From Selaginella moellendorffii (taxonomy: Eukaryota; Streptophyta; Lycopodiopsida; Selaginellales; Selaginellaceae), in the NCBI RefSeq assembly GCF_000143415.4, contig NW_003314386.1:65352-90780 (forward strand): a stretch of DNA of 25,429 bases, in the 5' to 3' direction. Positions within the stretch are counted from its first letter, which is position 1, and every line of letters starts with the position of its first letter. Both the position numbers and the translations under genes were made by a program. Below the pieces are notes generated by a model, which worked only from the letters and a program-made list of their open reading frames with translations, had not been told where the DNA came from and searched no databases. Positions 18,457 to 25,429 of this stretch are shown piece by piece.

Positions 18457-18894
18457 ATGGCTGCGGGCGCTGGATTTTCTCACACCGAAAGGTATGAAGC
18501 GACGGGAAAAACCCTAACGTTAGGGTTTCTCGCTTGCATCCGCCGCCGCCGCATTCTCCAGGAGCGCATCCACAAGCAGAGCAAGCTCGGGCCGCTGCAA
18601 GGCTGTGCGCTAGCACAACCACGCACACTTCTCGCCCACTCCAGGATCAACAGCCGCTTCGTTGCACACCGCAAGAATGAGCAGCGCCAACGAAGTGCTT
18701 GTTTGGGGATAGCTCAAAACGAGCTCACACCCACCACTAAGGTCGCGAGGAATCTCACTTCCGCATTCCTGGCCACGCAAAAACGGGTACAAACGATTCG
18801 TTTTGCTGCGGTTTTTTACCCTTGGCCTGTAGGAATCCCTCTCGGCCAGAGCGCTGGAACTAAACACCACAGCGACACAAGGGGTTCTTACTGA
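18457..18894 (+). CDS. Hypothetical 145-aa ORF, copy 4
   Basis: Protein identical to copy 1. Confidence 0.25.
   Translation: MAAGAGFSHTERYEATGKTLTLGFLACIRRRRILQERIHKQSKLGPLQGCALAQPRTLLAHSRINSRFVAHRKNEQRQRSACLGIAQNELTPTTKVARNLTSAFLATQKRVQTIRFAAVFYPWPVGIPLGQSAGTKHHSDTRGSY
18509..18528 (+). repeat. Telomere-motif palindrome, copy 4
   Basis: Perfect AAACCCTAACGTTAGGGTTT, unchanged. Confidence 0.8.
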
Positions 18895-19057
18895 CTCTGC
18901 CCAGGTAGTGCTTGTACTCTCGACTGTTCCAGCTTCTAATCATCCGCTTAGAAAAAAGACGGGATGACAGCGACTGGTCCAGACGGCGAGATCCATGAGT
19001 CAACGGATAGCGATCAGGTTGAGCATGTTCCTTAGCTCTAATCTTTGGAAGTCACTT

Positions 19058-19108
19058 CTGATGTGCGGCCCGGGCATGTACCTGAGTACATTGGCTCGCG
19101 AGCATCAG
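19058..19108 (+). other. Potential multi-branched structure, copy 4
   Basis: All stems described at 3360-3410 are intact. Confidence 0.4.
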
Positions 19109-19350
19109 TCGTGCAAATCTCAGTTCAGTTTTGAGACCTAGCTTCGTACTTTCACAAAATGAGAGATAGAGCTAGCGGAGATTGCATTACTAATCCTCGT
19201 CTTCCATGATACAGGTACCCCCCGGACACCCAAACCGTAGGAGGTGACATAGGAATTGTTAAGGGAAATCGTTTTGGTCGTGGTCGGTACCGGGTTACCG
19301 GGCGGATGATCCTATGCCTCGGACGAATGTACCGAAAACGGCCTAGTCGA

Positions 19351-19367
19351 TCTGCTTAACCAAAAAT
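19351..19367 (+). repeat. U3/U4 junction with 28S-like target sequence
   Basis: TCTGCTTAACCAAAAAT, identical to the junction at 3653. Confidence 0.6.
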
Positions 19368-19423
19368 ACCCGCGAGGGACAGCCGTGCCAGGGTGTGATA
19401 CCTGGCTGCCGATACAAAACGCC

Positions 19424-19504
19424 ATGCGATTCATCCCTACTTTCCCGCCGTACCGGATATGGACTGATGCGTGGTTTTCCAGGATTTCTGGCTACCCGAG
19501 ATGA
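19424..19504 (+). other. 26-codon ORF upstream of ORF1, ATGA overlap (U4)
   Basis: Identical to 3726-3806; its TGA overlaps the ATG at 19501. Confidence 0.3.
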
Positions 19505-21039
19505 CGGAGTACGCGAACACTGATGATTTTGTGGCTCCCGTCCCGGCAGTGCAGTACTTCTTACTGCTGTTAGCCGCAAAGAAACCTGAGCGCTTACGTG
19601 AGATTTTTGCATATGAGAAAAACATTGCGGACAAGCTGCTCACGGTGCCGGAATCCGAGGCAGTTGGCGAGAACAAGCGATACCTCTGCCTCTTCCAGCA
19701 GGTTGAAACCAAAGAATGGTGGCGCCTTGTTTGGACACTCCTTACCGATCGAGTCAATGATAACCAGGCTCTACTACGACGGTGGATGGCGGACATGGAA
19801 AAAGAACTCGTTAATTTCTCCTCCGCCGAACCAAGGATCACTTGGAAAATGCTCCAATGGTCCCAAGAATACAACCGGGTTACAGGGTATAAAGGCTCGT
19901 ACGGGAAAGGTATTGATCTGGGAAAACCACAGATCGACCTCAGCAATGGTTTCGAGTTCTTGAGCCAGAGTGCACGGACGCTCATGACTGGACTCATCCC
20001 GTCACAGCCAGATACTCTGGAAGGAGCAAACGTGGACCGCATTGATAATGGTCGTATCATGTTTGACCCGTTGGAGAATTTGAGTGGATGGAAATTTCCC
20101 TTCGCCACCACAAGAGTTCTCGATGCAGCCTCCCACCGCCTTCCAGAACCGCATAAGTTCTGGACACTAACGAATCCTTTAGGATGGACATCCCCTTTGG
20201 AGGCATCCGACTGGATCCAGATGGCGGCTTTATTACGACCAGATGCAGTACAGTGGTCAAAACAGACACTGGAAGCATCTTACCGACATGCAACGTTGGG
20301 AAATTATGCTTACAAACCAGCAATCCCGTTCCAAAAGACTGCGGATGAGGTTTTCAAGCAGGCTGCCTTCCATGGACGCTGTGATGGCGATGCCTTTTTG
20401 AATACAAAAAGCTGGAACCTATCACAAGGAGATCAACGTACATGGAATCAGCTTCGACCGTACTGTCGCTGCGATTGCCAGGGATGTGAAGGAGGAATTG
20501 TCTGGCTTGACTCCTTGTTCTGGTACATGCTTAACAACCTGGACAAGTACTGGCCAGATTCAAGTTTGACGTCGTCAGACCGCCTCGCCATCTTCCTGTC
20601 CCTACTTACGGCTAATCCGCAAGTGATCCTCCAGATAGCTGCCTTCCTTCAAATCCGAGAATGGATGCAAGCAGCTGCTATTGAGGTGGCGAAAAAACCA
20701 GCCAACCCGGATCTGGAGTTCATCCCGCATGGACAAACCAAGATGAACATATGCAAGTTCATCCCCGTCCAGCAGTACCGATCCCCAACGACTTCACAAC
20801 GTGATGGTAGCGAAAGCAATGGAGCTTTCTCACCTACACCGTCCTCACAACGCACGCCGGCGAGGTCTCGAGGCTTACCACCTAATCGGAAACGTGATCG
20901 TCCCGACGGACAAACATCCACGGGACTGACATCACAGGAGACGGGCACACCACCATCAATCTCCAAGACGTCCGAGGCCAATGCAAGCTCAAATAAACAG
21001 AGGCTACGCAAAAGGCTCGGTGCAAGAAAGCAGCGATAA
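19501..21039 (+). CDS. ORF1 protein, intact (U4)
   Basis: Same length and layout as the protein at 9038. Two replacements separate it from that copy. One is Val-to-Asp just before the Cys cluster, because the dinucleotide lost in beta copies is AT here (20432-20433) but TA in U2. The other is Arg-to-Gln in the basic tail (CGA to CAA near 20800). The Cys cluster and final basic run are intact. Confidence 0.75.
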   Translation: MTEYANTDDFVAPVPAVQYFLLLLAAKKPERLREIFAYEKNIADKLLTVPESEAVGENKRYLCLFQQVETKEWWRLVWTLLTDRVNDNQALLRRWMADMEKELVNFSSAEPRITWKMLQWSQEYNRVTGYKGSYGKGIDLGKPQIDLSNGFEFLSQSARTLMTGLIPSQPDTLEGANVDRIDNGRIMFDPLENLSGWKFPFATTRVLDAASHRLPEPHKFWTLTNPLGWTSPLEASDWIQMAALLRPDAVQWSKQTLEASYRHATLGNYAYKPAIPFQKTADEVFKQAAFHGRCDGDAFLNTKSWNLSQGDQRTWNQLRPYCRCDCQGCEGGIVWLDSLFWYMLNNLDKYWPDSSLTSSDRLAIFLSLLTANPQVILQIAAFLQIREWMQAAAIEVAKKPANPDLEFIPHGQTKMNICKFIPVQQYRSPTTSQRDGSESNGAFSPTPSSQRTPARSRGLPPNRKRDRPDGQTSTGLTSQETGTPPSISKTSEANASSNKQRLRKRLGARKQR

Positions 21040-21094
21040 ATAAATTTCTGTTTTCTCCTTCCATGATTGGTAGCTAATGAAAGTGCTCTCGTGA
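21040..21094 (+). promoter_or_regulatory. ORF1-RT spacer, U4
   Basis: Mini-ORF ATG 21063, TAATG overlap with ATG 21077, in-frame TGA 21092-21094; same as U0. Confidence 0.4.
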
Positions 21095-23227
21095 TTGCTT
21101 CCACAGTGTACTTTACACTACATCCATCATTTGGCCGGACGTAAATGGTTGGTCAAAGAGGAAACGGAGTGTGAACGAAAATTCGTACACCTCCGATATA
21201 TTAGCGCCGGATTCGAGAGGATCAGTATCCGCACCCTTATGAGGGAATGCCTGGAAATGATTGGCCTAGACGCGGAACTCCTGGATCCCATCGTATTTGG
21301 CTGGAGGTACGAACCCCAGATCAAACACGACTTCTATAAACCCAAAGAGGTTTTCTGTAACTGGGACACTCATGCACCACTGGTTTGCGAATGCAAAAGT
21401 TGGCCATGGGTGACTTATCTCGACGAGACTGGACATGTGCGTACTTTGGATCCAAAGATCCTTGGCTCACGCATACTCACGACTGTCATCGAGAAAGGTC
21501 TCAATCACATCACCCCGAAACCACTCCAGACAGCAAAAATCATTGCCGAAGTCTGTGAGGCCTGGGATCGGATTGCCAGTATGATTCCCGATGTCTACAT
21601 CCGTAACTGGCCTAGCAACGAAGCTGCTGTTAAACAGCATATCAACTACCGGGTCCGAATGGCAGTACAAAATTGCCAGACCACCCCGATGATAGATGTG
21701 ATGACCACCCCTGAGGCAAAGCGGCAATTGGAGTGGGTACATAAACACTTGTACATCAGTGGCGCAGATAAAGCGGCCAACACACCCACCTTCTTTTGCA
21801 AAACGTTGGCCCGGGAGCAAGCGCTTGCGCAGATGAATAGTGACGACTTTTCACTCGTAGTCTCGGACAATAATGTCCCTGAGACGCCTGAGCAAGTTGT
21901 AAAACAACTGCTCGGTGAACCGCCCTTACAGGAATTCCCGCCGCTGAGACCAGATCTCCCTTACCTTATGGGAATCTATAAAGCGCATAAGAATAAAATG
22001 CGCTGGTTAACAAATGCGGATGGATGTGTCTTCTCTGAAATCACAATTTGCCTCACCGCTATCCTGAAAGGAATACAGGAGGCGCTACAAAACGTAGCCG
22101 ATGATTTCTACGCACGGGCAAAATTCTTCGGAGGAAAAACGAACGCGTGCTGGATCCTTGGATCCACACAGGAGTTCGCGATTAATCTCCCCGACAAGAT
22201 CACCACGATCTATACGGGAGATATCACAAAGTGCTACGAGGCCATCCCCCTTGAGGGAGATCAAGGCCTCACGACGGCCATGACAAACCTCGTCAATTTG
22301 GCTTTCGCGCACCAAAACCACCTCCATAAGGACCTTTTTCTGATTCAAAAGAAGAACGGCGAGCTTGAGGCCGAATGGAAACCTCTACGCCACTCATCAG
22401 TGAAGGCCACCAGAATGGATCCAACAAAAGTCATCGAGCTAAATCACTTCATTATCCGGAACACATACGTCCGGCTGGGTGATCGAGTATGGAGACAAGT
22501 CCGAGGAATTCCTATGGGCTTCTCGTGCTCGCCTTTGTGGTGTAACCTGTACCTATTCTATTTCGAGTATAACTTTATCACTCGACTCGCTCGTCTAGGC
22601 CGGTACGATCTGCTGCGCTTATTCGAACATACGTTCCGATACATGGACGATCTGGTGTCAATGAATAACCCCATGATCCTCCGATTCCTTGACCTTGATC
22701 AAGTCGAATCTGAAGGAAATCCGTTCTGGATATATCCATTACGTTTCCTGGCCATGCAGAACGAGATGGATAACCCATTCGTGAACACGGACGGCTCGCT
22801 CGTGAATCTGTCCGCTCACTTTTTGAGCCTTCAGATTCAGATCATACGAGTTGACGGTACCTTCTTAACCACAAAATATGACAAGCGCCGATCACTTCCA
22901 TTCAAAGTCTCGCTGTACATTCATCGAGATTCAAACCGGCCCGTCGCAAACTCATCCAAGGTGATCCTGGGGCAAGTCTTTGCGCTTTTTTATCTGATTA
23001 ATACCGCCGGTGGTGTCGTCCTCGAGATTGATAATCTCGTTGAATGCTTCGTGGAAAAAGGATTCCATCGCTATGCATTGAGACGACTCATCCTCAGTGG
23101 TCTGGATCGTATAATTCTCACCAGCCCCCTGACTCCGGTACAAGCAGTCTTGGAAATTTTCTTTGACATCTGGAGAGAACCGGCCAATAGGCCACCACAG
23201 CTCGACGACTCAGCAAATTCAAGCTGA
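21095..23227 (+). CDS. Penelope-like reverse transcriptase, copy 5 (U4)
   Basis: Two replacements from copy 1: Arg102 to Ser, next to the pre-RT Cys motif (C98, C100), and Pro534 to Leu after motif C. Other changes seen (ATT/ATC, ACG/ACA) are synonymous. YMDD and motif A are intact. First ATG at 21239. Confidence 0.87.
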   Translation: MLPQCTLHYIHHLAGRKWLVKEETECERKFVHLRYISAGFERISIRTLMRECLEMIGLDAELLDPIVFGWRYEPQIKHDFYKPKEVFCNWDTHAPLVCECKSWPWVTYLDETGHVRTLDPKILGSRILTTVIEKGLNHITPKPLQTAKIIAEVCEAWDRIASMIPDVYIRNWPSNEAAVKQHINYRVRMAVQNCQTTPMIDVMTTPEAKRQLEWVHKHLYISGADKAANTPTFFCKTLAREQALAQMNSDDFSLVVSDNNVPETPEQVVKQLLGEPPLQEFPPLRPDLPYLMGIYKAHKNKMRWLTNADGCVFSEITICLTAILKGIQEALQNVADDFYARAKFFGGKTNACWILGSTQEFAINLPDKITTIYTGDITKCYEAIPLEGDQGLTTAMTNLVNLAFAHQNHLHKDLFLIQKKNGELEAEWKPLRHSSVKATRMDPTKVIELNHFIIRNTYVRLGDRVWRQVRGIPMGFSCSPLWCNLYLFYFEYNFITRLARLGRYDLLRLFEHTFRYMDDLVSMNNPMILRFLDLDQVESEGNPFWIYPLRFLAMQNEMDNPFVNTDGSLVNLSAHFLSLQIQIIRVDGTFLTTKYDKRRSLPFKVSLYIHRDSNRPVANSSKVILGQVFALFYLINTAGGVVLEIDNLVECFVEKGFHRYALRRLILSGLDRIILTSPLTPVQAVLEIFFDIWREPANRPPQLDDSANSS

Positions 23228-23276
23228 GTACCAGGAACTCTGTCCTCTAGACAGGACTATCCATCACTCTAGCATC

Positions 23277-23302
23277 ATATCGAAACATAATAGATTCGAT
23301 AT
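23277..23302 (+). terminator. 8-bp hairpin after RT stop (U4)
   Basis: ATATCGAA/TTCGATAT stem, unchanged. Confidence 0.35.
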
Positions 23303-23684
23303 TTATGCCGTTTTGGACTGTGAACAACAAAAGAATTAGTTCCCCCAAACTTACCATGCTGTCCTTGGTCACGCGCTGAACTAAAAAACGCAAGCGTACC
23401 TTCGACTACAACTGTGTTTTGATTGATAAAAATTAAAAAACAGCTGTGCTCTCACTCTGAGACAGATCCCACGCCTTAATCACAGCAAGGTCTTCCTCAG
23501 AAATAATCTCTAAAGGAAACCTTACTTATGGAAAACTCTGTTTTCCCATGAATAAACGAATGGGATCCATGAGTAGACGTGGCATGGTAAAAAACAAAAC
23601 TTTGGATTCCTCACAGAATCTCGCGCGAAGAAACACGCTGTACGGATTGGCAAACCTAATTACAAGCTATAGCTAGTCGACTTC

Positions 23685-24122
23685 ATGGCTGCGGGCGCTG
23701 GATTTTCTCACACCGAAAGGTATGAAGCGACGGGAAAAACCCTAACGTTAGGGTTTCTCGCTTGCATCCGCCGCCGCCGCATTCTCCAGGAGCGCATCCA
23801 CAAGCAGAGCAAGCTCGGGCCGCTGCAAGGCTGTGCGCTAGCACAACCACGCACACTTCTCGCCCACTCCAGGATCAACAGCCGCTTCGTTGCACACCGC
23901 AAGAATGAGCAGCGCCAACGAAGTGCTTGTTTGGGGATAGCTCAAAACGAGCTCACACCCACCACTAAGGTCGCGAGGAATCTCACTTCCGCATTCCTGG
24001 CCACGCAAAAACGGGTACAAACGATTCGTTTTGCTGCGGTTTTTTACCCTTGGCCTGTAGGAATCCCTCTCGGCCAGAGCGCTGGAACTAAACACCACAG
24101 CGACACAAGGGGTTCTTACTGA
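23685..24122 (+). CDS. Hypothetical 145-aa ORF, copy 5
   Basis: Protein identical to copy 1. Confidence 0.25.
   Translation: MAAGAGFSHTERYEATGKTLTLGFLACIRRRRILQERIHKQSKLGPLQGCALAQPRTLLAHSRINSRFVAHRKNEQRQRSACLGIAQNELTPTTKVARNLTSAFLATQKRVQTIRFAAVFYPWPVGIPLGQSAGTKHHSDTRGSY
23737..23756 (+). repeat. Telomere-motif palindrome, copy 5
   Basis: Perfect AAACCCTAACGTTAGGGTTT, unchanged. Confidence 0.8.
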
Positions 24123-24285
24123 CTCTGCCCAGGTAGTGCTTGTACTCTCGACTGTTCCAGCTTCTAATCATCCGCTTAGAAAAAAGACGGGATGACAGCG
24201 ACTGGTCCAGACGGCGAGATCCATGAGTCAACGGATAGCGATCAGGTTGAGCATGTTCCTTAGCTCTAATCTTTGGAAGTCACTT

Positions 24286-24336
24286 CTGATGTGCGGCCCG
24301 GGCATGTCCCTGAGTACATTGGCTCGCGAGCATCAG
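24286..24336 (+). other. Potential multi-branched structure, copy 5
   Basis: Carries the same ATGTCC variant as the U1 copy, so one inner base pair is lost; the outer stem is kept. Confidence 0.35.
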
Positions 24337-24578
24337 TCGTGCAAATCTCAGTTCAGTTTTGAGACCTAGCTTCGTACTTTCACAAAATGAGAGATAGAGC
24401 TAGCGGAGATTGCATTACTAATCCTCGTCTTCCATGATACAGGTACCCCCCGGACACCCAAACCGTAGGAGGTGACATAGGAATTGTTAAGGGAAATCGT
24501 TTTGGTCGTGGTCGGTACCGGGTTACCGGGCGGATGATCCTATGCCTCGGACGAATGTACCGAAAACGGCCTAGTCGA

Positions 24579-24594
24579 TCTGCTTAACAAAAAT
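24579..24594 (+). other. Array/28S junction
   Basis: TCTGCTTAACAAAAAT, one C shorter than the junctions between copies, leads straight into TGGCCCACTTGGAGCTC of antisense 28S. Conserved 28S reads CTGCTTACCAAAAATGG here. The exact breakpoint is hidden within up to 16 nt shared by element and target. Confidence 0.65.
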
Positions 24595-24762
24595 GGCCCA
24601 CTTGGAGCTCAGATTCAAAGGTCGGGGTTCAGCCGGAGCAACCCCGACACCTTACCTATTTAAATTTTGAGAATAGGTCGAGGGTGTTTCACCCCCAATG
24701 CCTCTAATCATTCGCTTTACCTGATAAAACTCTCAATTTGAGCTCCAGCTATCCTGAGGGAT

Positions 24763-24797
<35 letters not shown>

Positions 24798-25339
24798 AGT
24801 CTTTCGCCCCTATACCCAAGTCTGACGAACGATTTGCACGTCAGTATCGCTACGAGCCTCCACCAGAGTTTCCTCTGGCTTCGCCCTGCCCAGGCATAGT
24901 TCACCATCTTTCGGGTCCCAGCAGGTATGCTTACACTCGAACCTTTCACAAAAGCTCATGGTCGGTCGGTGGTGCACCCCCGAAGGGGATCCCACACATC
25001 AGTTTCCTTACGCCTGGCAAGGTGTAAACACCCGCAGGCTCGCATACATGTTAGACTCCTTGGTCCGTGTTTCAAGACGGGTCGAATGAAAAACCTAAAA
25101 CCGCCAGCGTCCCGGGTGTGCAGGTTGCCCGCCAGAAAGGCGCACACCCCAGGCCACAGAGTAGACACCGGCATCAATCCCAAGCAAAAGAGCCCGGGAC
25201 CTTTATCCCGGCATCCACCCCCACACTAGGGAGCCCGCTGAGTTGATTGACAGACCAGCTTTTACGCCGTTCCGCACACAACCAGCAGGCAACAAAGGCA
25301 TCCATTCGCTTCCCTCCCAGCAATTTCAAGCACTTTTTA

Positions 25340-25376
<37 letters not shown>

Positions 25377-25429
25377 ATACTTGTGCACTATCGGTCTCTC
25401 GCCAGTATTTAGCCTTGGATGAGATTTAC
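24595..25429 (-). rRNA. 28S (large subunit) rRNA, 5' part, truncated by the array
   Basis: Read on the minus strand from 25429, this gives the conserved 28S core before D2 (AAGGCTAAATACTGGCGAG, then GAGAGTTAAAAAGTGCTTG). A variable D2-type block follows (about 25080-25310), then universal segments such as GGGACCCGAAAGATGGTGA, GGAAACTCTGGTGGAGGC and CTAGTAGCTGGTTCCCTCC, ending at CTCCAAGTGGGCCA. GGGTGCACC.CCGACCGACC and GAGCTCCAAGTGGGCC are typical of green plants and algae. The gene should continue CATTTTTGGTAAGCAGAACTGGCG but enters the element there, so this copy cannot make a complete 28S unless the rest lies beyond the array and is spliced. The 5' end is outside the window. No intron was noticed. 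Confidence 0.95.

Larger units (their letters stand above)
14116..19350 (+). mobile_element. Retroelement copy U3, subtype beta (5235 bp)
   Basis: Complete copy with the same 2-nt ORF1 deletion and 9-nt-longer 3' region as U1, but without U1's divergent patch. Confidence 0.85.
17991..19350 (+). other. 3' region of U3 (long form)
   Basis: Long form with the extra 9 nt near 18202-18212. Otherwise it matches the consensus, including the stretch that is divergent in U1. Confidence 0.55.
3653..24578 (+). repeat. Higher-order tandem repeat, 10,463-bp dimer (beta-alpha) x 2
   Basis: RT frames start at 169, 5395, 10632, 15858 and 21095, so spacings alternate 5226, 5237, 5226, 5237. Every second copy is exactly 10,463 bp apart. 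The two diagnostic indels (2 nt in ORF1, 9 nt in the 3' region) and a SNP near 4543/9778 (CCG/CCA) follow the same alternation. Confidence 0.9.
19351..24578 (+). mobile_element. Retroelement copy U4, subtype alpha, next to 28S (5228 bp)
   Basis: Complete copy with intact ORF1 and RT and a short-form 3' region. It is the only copy whose 3' end meets rDNA instead of another copy, so it may be the founder insertion on this side. Confidence 0.87.
23228..24578 (+). other. 3' region of U4 (short form), ending at 28S
   Basis: Same layout as 2302-3652, running directly into 28S with no poly(A) or telomeric repeat between. Confidence 0.55.

Noticed and set aside
1-24594. Duplication created purely by the assembler
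   Set aside because: Copies carry private SNPs, two alternating indels and a divergent patch, which argues for real copies; copy number still needs long-read confirmation.
24595-25429. Small ORFs within the rRNA segment
   Set aside because: The region is explained by 28S rRNA; the frames of 60-100 codons there are incidental.

Overview
The window is eukaryotic, most likely from a green alga or other member of Viridiplantae. Positions 24595-25429 carry the 5' part of a nuclear 28S rRNA gene on the minus strand. Its core (including the GGCGAGAGACCGATAG-type block) and its D2-flanking segments resemble green plant/algal 28S more closely than fungal or animal 28S. That resemblance is judged from memory of conserved 28S, not from a search.

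Everything left of 24595 is one head-to-tail tandem array of a ~5.2 kb retroelement, all copies on the plus strand. One partial copy (1-3652) is followed by four complete copies (3653-8887, 8888-14115, 14116-19350, 19351-24578). Each complete copy has, in order: a 17-nt junction resembling the 28S target sequence; a short leader; ORF1 (about 512 aa, family not recognised, with a Cys cluster and a basic disordered tail); a 55-bp spacer; a 710-codon reverse transcriptase ORF; and a ~1.35 kb 3' region with hairpins, a perfect telomere-motif palindrome, a GC-rich block with a 145-aa ORF, and a potential multi-branched RNA fold. The RT has the YMDD catalytic motif and a pre-RT 'DKA' block of the kind seen in Penelope-like elements (PLEs). 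No GIY-YIG or other endonuclease is visible.

The array has a second level of order. Copies alternate strictly between two subtypes: alpha (5228 bp, intact ORF1, short 3' region) and beta (5235 bp, ORF1 broken by a 2-nt deletion, 9-nt longer 3' region). The true repeat period is therefore a 10,463-bp dimer. RT is open in all five copies, and differences between copies are mostly synonymous, so the RT was under selection until recently.

The 3' end of the last copy abuts a truncated 28S gene in antisense orientation. Elements therefore point with their 5' ends away from the rDNA, as telomeric retroelements such as HeT-A point away from the chromosome body. With the telomere-like palindrome, the missing endonuclease and the 28S-like 17-mer at every junction, the leading hypothesis is an rDNA-anchored and possibly chromosome-terminal PLE-like array. 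A site-specific antisense insertion inside 28S is the main alternative. The window does not contain the left end of the array, so these cannot be separated here.
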